Part shown: positions 34,898 to 40,567 of the stretch, piece after piece | Numbering within the stretch: position 1 is the stretch's first letter | Layout of the letters: every line of letters begins with the position of its first letter | Assembly: GCA_002840165.1 (NCBI GenBank) | Contig: PGZN01000018.1 | Location: forward strand, 1 to 40,567 | Reading direction: 5' to 3' | Source: Firmicutes bacterium HGW-Firmicutes-8 | GTDB lineage: Bacteria > Bacillota > Thermincolia > Thermincolales > UBA2595 | DNA length: 40,567 nt | Made by a program: the position numbers and the translations under genes | Notes under the pieces: generated by a model | Told to the model about the DNA's origin: nothing | The model's input: the letters and a program-made list of their open reading frames with translations, nothing else | Databases searched by the model: none

Positions 34898-37800
34898 ATG
34901 GCGGTTCGTGGTTTTTATCGGCCTCTACTGGAAAGCGAGAAATTCATATCTTTATCCAAAGGTCTGCAGAAGCAGTTCGGGTACCAGGTTGTATTCGGGT
35001 TAGCCTCTTCTCAGGTCAGCTACCTCACAGCTGGCTTGGTGGAAACCGGGAGACAGCCGGTTTTATTTTTAGCCAACGGGTCTCAGTCAGCCAAAAAAAA
35101 GGCTGCTGATCTCAAGACCCTTCTTCCGGACAGGGAAGTACTGCTTTTCCCGGATCTGGACCCTGTGCCTTTTGGAGCGATAGCTCAGAGCCGGGAAGTG
35201 ATGGCCCTGCGGTTGAAAGCGCTGCAGGCGGTACTTTCGTCAAAAGATGTGGTTTTAGTTGCTCCGATAGAGTCTTTGCTCAAAAAGCTCATCCCGCCGC
35301 AGGTTTTTCGGGAACATTGTATGACTATTCAAGTAGGACAAAGGGTCGACCTTACTGATACTTTCAGGCGTCTGGTCGGTCAGGGTTATGAAAGGGTTGA
35401 TATGGTTGAGGGTCCGGGGCATTTCAGTGTCAGGGGAGGGATCCTCGATATATTTCCGCTGACTTACACCGACCCGGTCAGGATAGAGTTCTTTGACGAT
35501 GAAGTTGACTCCATCCGCGATTTTATAGTGGAAACTCAGCGTTCTCTGGAAAAGCGAGGCCAAATCACCATTCCACCCGCCAGGGAAGCTGTTTTTCCAC
35601 CGGGAAGAATCCCTGCGGCTCTGCCAGGGATTGAAAAGGAATATCTTACACAAAAGGTAATGCTCTTGAAAGCCGGGAAGAAAGCTGCCCACAAAAGGTT
35701 AACAGAAAGAATGGATGAACTCCTGGAAAAATTTAGACAGAGTGCTGTTCCCGAGGGGACCGAAGCCGTTTTTCCCCTTTTATACCCGGATGGCGTAACC
35801 CTGTTTGATTATTTCCCCGAAAAAGCTATAGTGTTCCTTGAGGAACCTGCCCGTCAAACTGAATCTCTGGAAAACCGGGTCAGGGAACAGGCCGAAACCC
35901 ATACAAATCTCCTGGAACAAGGGCTTGCCCTGCCTTCCCAGCTTAAGAACTACGCTACCTGTGAGGAACTAAAGAAAATACTAGCCCGCATAGTCCGAGT
36001 AGCCTTCTCCCTGCTGCCTAAACAGGATGAGGCCAAACCGAGGAACATAGTACATTTCAGTGCTAAAACAATGCACCTGTTCAAGGGCAAAACCGATCTT
36101 TTAATAGAGGAAATCAGGACACTGAAAGAAAACAAATTTGCTGTGATTATTTTCGCCGGCACAAAATCAAGAGCTGAAAAAATAAAAGAACTGTTCAAAG
36201 ACCATAACATTTTTTCCGGAGTTGAGGACGGTTTACCTGATAAACTGACGGCCGGTGAAGTGATAATTACCTGTGGCGCTCTGGAAGCGGGTTTTGAATT
36301 AACGCCTGTCAAGCTTGCAGTCATTACCGATTGGGAAATATACGGACAGTCCAAAAAAAACCGGGCAGCTCGTACCCACGTCCAGCAGGGGGCCAAAATC
36401 AGCCATTTTTCCGACCTCCGGCCTGGGGATTATGTTGTCCATGTAAATCACGGAATCGGAAAATATGTGGGGATCAAACAGTTAGAGGTGGATGGGGTCA
36501 GGAAAGACTATCTTTTTGTGCAATACGCCGGTGAGGATAAGTTATATGTACCCACTGACCAAATTGGCTTAATTCAAAAATATCTTGGCGCCGAAGCTAC
36601 AGCCCCCAAACTATATAAGCTTGGAGGCGCCGAATGGCACCGGGTCAAACAGAAGGTTAGGGAATCGGTAAAGGATTTGGCCAATGACCTGATTGCCCTT
36701 TATGCCGCCAGGCAGAAAATACCCGGGTTTAAGTTTTCCCCGGATACTGTTTGGCAGAGGGAGTTTGAGGATGCCTTTCCCTATGAAGAAACCCCTGACC
36801 AGTTGAAGGCGATTGAAGAAATTAAAAATGATATGGAAACACCACGGCCGATGGACCGGCTCTTATGCGGAGATGTTGGTTTTGGAAAAACAGAAGTGGC
36901 TGTCAGAGCTGCTTTTAAGGCAGTTATGGATAATAAACAGGCGGCTGTTCTTGTACCAACCACTATTTTAGCCCAACAGCACTACAATACATTTATCGAA
37001 AGGTTTGCGGGATATCCCATTCAGGTCGAGATGCTGAGCCGTTTTAAGAAAGCAGGTGAACAGAAAAACATCCTGAACAAAGTCAAAAAAGGGGCAGTTG
37101 ATGTCATTATCGGAACCCACCGCCTCCTTCAACAAGATATCTCGTTCAAAGACCTGGGATTAGTTATTATTGATGAAGAACAGCGTTTTGGTGTTGTCCA
37201 TAAGGAAAAACTCAAATACCTTAGGCAGAACGTAGATGTGCTAACCCTCACGGCCACACCGATCCCCAGAACTCTCCATATGGCTTTAATCGGAGCCAGG
37301 GATATGAGCATCCTGGAATCACCTCCTGAAGACCGGTTTCCGGTCCAGACATATGTATTGGAATATAACCTTGAGATAGTGGCCGATGCCATCAGACGGG
37401 AAATTAACAGGGGTGGGCAGGTTTACTTTGTCCATAACCGGGTCATGGACATTGATAAGTCAGCCCGGCTGCTTCAAGCAGTTATTCCAGAGGCCAGGTT
37501 AGTGGTGGTCCACGGGCAGATGCGGGAGGACCAGCTGGAGCGCCGCATGCTTGATTTCATTGCCGGGAAATACGACAGCCTGATCTGTACAACAATAATC
37601 GAAACAGGCCTTGATATACCAAATGTAAATACCCTTATTTTAGATGAAGCCGAAAAGATGGGACTCTCTCAGCTCCATCAGTTAAGGGGTCGCGTAGGCC
37701 GTTCCCATAGGCTGGCTTATGCTTACTTCACATATAAGAAGGATAAAGTCCTGTCCGAGATAGCGGAGAAACGATTACACGCCATCAGGGAATTTACGGA

Positions 37801-38422
37801 ATTCGGGGCTGGTTTTAAAATAGCGATGAGAGACTTGGAAATTAGGGGAGCCGGTAATATTTTAGGCCCCGAGCAGCATGGCCATATGATGGCGGTTGGC
37901 TTTGATATGTACTGCCGGCTGCTTGACGAAGCTGTTGACGAACTTCGCGGGGAATCCCCGGAACAACGGCCCGAGCCCAATCTGGACCTTAACCTCAATG
38001 CCTTTATCAGTGACCAGTATATTTCGGACCCAGCAACTAAGATAGACGTGTACAAGAAGATAATGCATATTGAAAACCAGGCTGACTCGGAAGATGTCGG
38101 GGAGGAACTGGTCGACCGCTTCGGTGACATCCCGGAGCCGGTTCTCAATCTTGTTTCCATAGCCAGGATTAAGGCTCTGGCGGCAAAAACGGAGATTCAG
38201 AGTATTATCCAGCACAAAGATATCGTTAATATAAAGTTTTATGAAGGGTCGAAGATTAGAGCCGAACAGCTTGCTCCGGTTACTTCCTTTTTTAAAAACC
38301 GGATATCATTCGCTGTTACACCCAATCTCCAGATAATCCTTTCGGTTAAGGGTTTTAAGGGTTCAGAAACCCTGCAGAAGCTGGAATTGCTATTAAATGA
38401 ATTAACAAACGAGGTAAAATAA
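34898..38422 (+). CDS. mfd: Transcription-repair coupling factor Mfd
   Basis: Mfd removes RNA polymerase stalled at DNA damage and recruits UvrA. The 1,174-aa protein shows the UvrB-like N-terminal region, the RNA-polymerase-interaction domain (HFSDLRPGDYVVHVNHGIGKYVGI), and the RecG-like motor with Walker A GDVGFGKTEVA and Walker B DEEQ. Helicase motifs follow (TATPIPRTL; VHGQM; TTIIETGLDIPN; QLRGRVGRS), then the C-terminal TRCF domain. The ATG at 34898 follows AGAAGGA. The frame is open back to 34796, but that extension begins inside a terminator. No clear promoter was found between the terminator and the gene. Confidence 0.97.
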   Translation: MAVRGFYRPLLESEKFISLSKGLQKQFGYQVVFGLASSQVSYLTAGLVETGRQPVLFLANGSQSAKKKAADLKTLLPDREVLLFPDLDPVPFGAIAQSREVMALRLKALQAVLSSKDVVLVAPIESLLKKLIPPQVFREHCMTIQVGQRVDLTDTFRRLVGQGYERVDMVEGPGHFSVRGGILDIFPLTYTDPVRIEFFDDEVDSIRDFIVETQRSLEKRGQITIPPAREAVFPPGRIPAALPGIEKEYLTQKVMLLKAGKKAAHKRLTERMDELLEKFRQSAVPEGTEAVFPLLYPDGVTLFDYFPEKAIVFLEEPARQTESLENRVREQAETHTNLLEQGLALPSQLKNYATCEELKKILARIVRVAFSLLPKQDEAKPRNIVHFSAKTMHLFKGKTDLLIEEIRTLKENKFAVIIFAGTKSRAEKIKELFKDHNIFSGVEDGLPDKLTAGEVIITCGALEAGFELTPVKLAVITDWEIYGQSKKNRAARTHVQQGAKISHFSDLRPGDYVVHVNHGIGKYVGIKQLEVDGVRKDYLFVQYAGEDKLYVPTDQIGLIQKYLGAEATAPKLYKLGGAEWHRVKQKVRESVKDLANDLIALYAARQKIPGFKFSPDTVWQREFEDAFPYEETPDQLKAIEEIKNDMETPRPMDRLLCGDVGFGKTEVAVRAAFKAVMDNKQAAVLVPTTILAQQHYNTFIERFAGYPIQVEMLSRFKKAGEQKNILNKVKKGAVDVIIGTHRLLQQDISFKDLGLVIIDEEQRFGVVHKEKLKYLRQNVDVLTLTATPIPRTLHMALIGARDMSILESPPEDRFPVQTYVLEYNLEIVADAIRREINRGGQVYFVHNRVMDIDKSARLLQAVIPEARLVVVHGQMREDQLERRMLDFIAGKYDSLICTTIIETGLDIPNVNTLILDEAEKMGLSQLHQLRGRVGRSHRLAYAYFTYKKDKVLSEIAEKRLHAIREFTEFGAGFKIAMRDLEIRGAGNILGPEQHGHMMAVGFDMYCRLLDEAVDELRGESPEQRPEPNLDLNLNAFISDQYISDPATKIDVYKKIMHIENQADSEDVGEELVDRFGDIPEPVLNLVSIARIKALAAKTEIQSIIQHKDIVNIKFYEGSKIRAEQLAPVTSFFKNRISFAVTPNLQIILSVKGFKGSETLQKLELLLNELTNEVK

Positions 38423-38427
38423 ACAGC

Positions 38428-38456
38428 TTGAATATTAAAAAGCCAAGCATTATAAT
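38428..38456 (+). promoter_or_regulatory. Sigma-A promoter for the parvulin-like lipoprotein gene
   Basis: TTGAAT (38428-38433), 17-base spacer, TATAAT (38451-38456). It begins just after the mfd stop and lies 31 bases before the start codon. Confidence 0.75.
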
Positions 38457-38487
38457 AGGGTTATGATTATAAGGGGGAGGTCAATAC

Positions 38488-39579
38488 ATGAGAAACCTTA
38501 TGAGAATTGTTGCTGCAGTAGTCGTTTTGATATTCTCATTTACAGTTATCGGGTGCGGCAGCAAAACGGTTGCTGAAGTTAACGGTGAAAAAATCACCAA
38601 AAGCCAGTTGGATAAAAGGGTCAAAAAGATTAAAATGGCTTTGGAATCACAAGGCGCCTCATTTAGCGGTACGGATTCCGTACAGATGTTAAAGGCTCTG
38701 GAACAGCAGACTTTGGATAATATGATAACCCAATCCCTGATTCTTCAGGCAGCTAAGAAAGAGGGGGTTTACCCTGCTAAGAGTGAAATAGACAAACAGC
38801 TTGAAGAAATTAAGGCTGGTTTTGGCGGAGAAACAAGATTTATCGAAGAATTAAAAAAATATCAGCTTGAAACTCAAGATCTCGTGGATAAAATGTATTC
38901 TGAAGCCTCTTATTCAGCCCTATATGAAAAAATCACAGCAGATGTAAAGGTTAATGATGATGATATCAAAAAATGGTATGACAATAACAAAGCTAATTAT
39001 AAGGATCCTGTCAAAATCAAGGCCAGGGCGATTCTAATTAAGTTTGATGACCCTAACCAGCCGCCTTCCGCGATGGGTCAGCCTGCCGAAAAGGTTAACC
39101 GTACTGAAAATGACGCCAAGAAAACGGCCGAAGATATTATCAAGCAGCTTAATGCCGGGACCGATTTCGCCACCCTAGCCAAAGAAAAATCCGAAGATGA
39201 TAATTCCAAAAATGACGGTGGTCTGATTAAAGATTTACAAGGCAGCAGCCTTTATGCCAAAGGGGCTTTGATGCCTGCTGAGTTTGACCAGGCCGCACTG
39301 GCTCTTAAACCGGGAAAAATTACAACTGCCCCGGTAAAAACCAGTGGTGGTTTCTATGTGATTAAACTGGAGTCTGTAACACCGGAAAAACAACTTTCAT
39401 TTGAGGAAGCTAAGGAAAAAATTCGGCAGGACCTCCCTATTAGAAAAAAACAGGATAAATTTACCCAATATATGTCTGACCTGCGAAACAGCGCAAAGGT
39501 TGTCAACAAATTAGAGCAAGAAGCCCCGCAGACACCGGCTGGAATGCCTCAGGGGACTCCTCCGGCAAGCTCAAAATAG
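38488..39579 (+). CDS. PrsA/SurA-like lipoprotein with parvulin domain lacking catalytic His
   Basis: The 363-aa protein has a lipoprotein signal (residues 1-23, lipobox VIGC with Cys23) and a SurA-N/trigger-type helical region (about 26-165). A parvulin-type PPIase domain spans about 175-297 (KIKARAILIKF, DFATLAKEKSEDDNSKNDGG, MPAEFDQAALALKPGKI, SGGFYVIKLESV), and a Pro/Gln-rich tail follows. It should sit on the outer face of the membrane and assist folding of exported proteins. The two His usually found in parvulins (HIL and YHI motifs) are Ala181 and Tyr290, so it may act as a chaperone without isomerase activity. GGGGGAGG precedes the ATG. Confidence 0.92.
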   Translation: MRNLMRIVAAVVVLIFSFTVIGCGSKTVAEVNGEKITKSQLDKRVKKIKMALESQGASFSGTDSVQMLKALEQQTLDNMITQSLILQAAKKEGVYPAKSEIDKQLEEIKAGFGGETRFIEELKKYQLETQDLVDKMYSEASYSALYEKITADVKVNDDDIKKWYDNNKANYKDPVKIKARAILIKFDDPNQPPSAMGQPAEKVNRTENDAKKTAEDIIKQLNAGTDFATLAKEKSEDDNSKNDGGLIKDLQGSSLYAKGALMPAEFDQAALALKPGKITTAPVKTSGGFYVIKLESVTPEKQLSFEEAKEKIRQDLPIRKKQDKFTQYMSDLRNSAKVVNKLEQEAPQTPAGMPQGTPPASSK

Positions 39580-39612
39580 TTCAATCAATTTCTCTAATTC
39601 AATGGAAAAAAA

Positions 39613-39643
39613 TGAATAATTCCCTCAACTGTGTTATATACTA
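39613..39643 (+). promoter_or_regulatory. Sigma-G-like promoter of spoVT
   Basis: TGAATA (39613-39618), 18-base spacer, TATACTA (39637-39643). The Bacillus sigma-G consensus is TGAATA-N17/18-CATACTA, so only one base differs. spoVT is sigma-G dependent in Bacillus subtilis. Confidence 0.7.
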
Positions 39644-39663
39644 ACAGTGAAAAGTTACTGTTA
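39642..39663. promoter_or_regulatory. Inverted repeat at the spoVT transcription start (possible autoregulatory operator)
   Basis: TAACAGT (39642-39648) and ACTGTTA (39657-39663) are perfect inverted copies with eight bases between. They overlap the end of the sigma-G-like -10 and the expected start site, a position suited to repression. SpoVT is a DNA-binding AbrB-type protein; autorepression through this site is inference. Confidence 0.5.
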
Positions 39664-39696
39664 AATAATGCAGAAAAAGGAGGGAAGACAAAATCT

Positions 39697-40266
39697 ATGA
39701 AGGCAACCGGTATTGTACGCAGAATAGACGATTTAGGACGAGTAGTGATTCCCAAAGAAATCAGAAGAACCCTAAGGATTCGTGAAGGGGACCCTCTTGA
39801 AATTTTTGTCGATAGAGAAGGGGAGGTCATCCTAAAAAAATACTCTCCGATTGGTGAGCTGGGTGATTTTGCAAAAGAATATGCTGATTCTTTGTACGAA
39901 GCAATTGGACATATTGCCTGTATTGCTGACCGGGATACCATTATAGCGATTTCAGGCGCTCCCAAAAAAGAGTTTCTTAATAAGGCTATCGGTCCTGCTG
40001 TAGAAAAAGTTATGGAAGAACGTAAGACGGTGCTTATCAATGACCCCGGAGCGCATCCAAGCTGCAAAAACTGTCCTATTATCGAGGGCGATGAAGATGA
40101 ACCGTGTAAGTTTAGCGCGGAAGTAATTGCCCCAATCATCGCAGAAGGGGATCCCATCGGCGCGGTGATTCTTCTCTCTAAAGAAGAAGGAACCCAAATG
40201 GGTGATATGGAATTAAAACTTGCCGAAACTGCGGCGGGTTTTTTAGCAAAACAAATGGAACAATAG
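39697..40266 (+). CDS. spoVT: Stage V sporulation protein T, AbrB-type forespore regulator
   Basis: SpoVT modulates sigma-G-dependent genes in the forespore. The 189-aa product has the N-terminal SpoVT-AbrB swapped-hairpin DNA-binding domain (about 1-50; MKATGIVRRIDDLGRVVIPKEIRRTLRIREGDPLEI block) and a C-terminal GAF-like domain (about 55-185). Four Cys occur at the GAF region's IACIAD, HPSCKNCP and EPCKF, of which CKNC forms a CxxC. AAAGGAGGG lies 12 bases before the ATG, a slightly long gap. An upstream in-frame ATG at 39631 lies inside the promoter and is rejected. Gene order after mfd agrees with Bacillus apart from the lipoprotein gene. Confidence 0.97.
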   Translation: MKATGIVRRIDDLGRVVIPKEIRRTLRIREGDPLEIFVDREGEVILKKYSPIGELGDFAKEYADSLYEAIGHIACIADRDTIIAISGAPKKEFLNKAIGPAVEKVMEERKTVLINDPGAHPSCKNCPIIEGDEDEPCKFSAEVIAPIIAEGDPIGAVILLSKEEGTQMGDMELKLAETAAGFLAKQMEQ

Positions 40267-40273
40267 GTAGGTA

Positions 40274-40306
40274 GGCTGTCTCAAAAGAGGCAGCCTCTTT
40301 TATTTT
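40274..40306 (+). terminator. Terminator after spoVT
   Basis: GGCTGTCTC (40274-40282) pairs with GAGGCAGCC (40287-40295) across AAAA, followed by TCTTTTATTTT. Confidence 0.88.
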
Positions 40307-40414
40307 GGTATTATACGAGGGGCTGGTGTATTCCTCCGGGCGGGCATTCTGAGCAGGGCTTGTTGGCAAATAAGTGTAGGGCGAGGGGATGGCTGTTCGC
40401 AAAGGGTTTTCTCT

Positions 40415-40567
40415 TGTTCTCCTTGTCCGCCACTAACCGAAGATACTGGCAGAGCCTTGGGTTTCACTCGCCCAAGCGCCGTCCGTGGCGCTGGGCGGCT
40501 CCGCCGTCCGTGGCTCCGCCCTGCGGCTCTGCCAGTATCTTCGGCAAGTGGCGGATCAAGGGGAACA
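40415..40567. repeat. Long inverted repeat reaching the window end
   Basis: The left arm 40415-40456 and right arm 40525-40567 are reverse complements over about 40 bases with a few mismatches and one gap; the core CCGAAGATACTGGCAGAGCC is exact. Between the arms lie shorter palindromes with the unit GCCGTCCGTGGC (hairpin near 40471-40496, and again near 40501-40520). The right arm stops only because the window ends. The stretch 40307-40567 has no ORF or RNA gene that I can support. Confidence 0.8.

Noticed and set aside
1-40567. tRNA or rRNA genes, integrase or transposase genes
   Set aside because: None could be recognised on either strand; repeats at both ends lack any adjoining transposase frame.

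Overview
The window reads as a chromosomal segment of an anaerobic, endospore-forming, hydrogen-metabolising Firmicute of the class Clostridia; the gene mix (Mvh/Hdr-type hydrogenase, double-headed acyl-CoA dehydratase activase, cyanophycin genes, spore genes) recalls Peptococcaceae/Desulfotomaculum-Pelotomaculum-like bacteria, but the genus is inference. Two blocks match the conserved Bacillus order yabG ... ispE-(purR)-ridA-spoVG-glmU-prs-ctc-pth-fin-mfd-spoVT. Here about 23 kb of other genes separates yabG from ispE, and smaller insertions sit at the purR position (gntR, a nucleotidyltransferase, ilvA), between prs and ctc (an inverted PRC-barrel gene), and between mfd and spoVT (a parvulin-like lipoprotein).

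Layout. 1-650: gene-poor, repeat-rich DNA. 651-3351: yabG, an epimerase-like gene, a Cys/Pro/Glu-repeat LysM protein, a small ferredoxin. 3564-7823: giant acyl-CoA dehydratase activase homologue. 7965-8696 (-): ZIP metal transporter. 8953-13540: cheW-cheA-cheY-cheB-cheX. 13596-14066: hydrogenase maturation protease, convergent with the minus-strand operon hdrA-mvhD fusion / mvhG / mvhA / 80-aa gene (18196-14037). 18444-20411: chemoreceptor. 20471-21004 (-): L,D-transpeptidase. 21022-21160: nested palindromic element. 21248-24749: cyanophycinase and cyanophycin synthetase. 24813-40266: ispE, gntR, nucleotidyltransferase, ilvA, ridA, spoVG, glmU, prs, PRC-barrel gene (-), ctc, pth, fin, mfd, parvulin-like lipoprotein, spoVT. 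40415-40567: a large inverted repeat that reaches the window end.

How it works together. Promoter-like sequences suggest a developmental programme. At least eight intergenic sites have the sigma-H form AGGA-N17/18-GAA (before the hydrogenase operon, cheW, the MCP gene, ispE, gntR, spoVG, glmU and pth). A sigma-K-like site lies before the LysM gene, a sigma-E/K-like -10 before yabG, a sigma-G-like site before spoVT and a weaker sigma-F/G-like site before fin. The cheW and MCP promoters also carry the same 10-mer containing a perfect Spo0A box. This links motility signalling, H2 metabolism and cell-wall/translation housekeeping to the transition to sporulation. The most unusual protein is the HdrA-MvhD fusion, whose first 330 residues hold no cysteine, so the ligands of the canonical HdrA N-terminal cluster are gone.

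All functions are read from sequence motifs and gene order without database searches.
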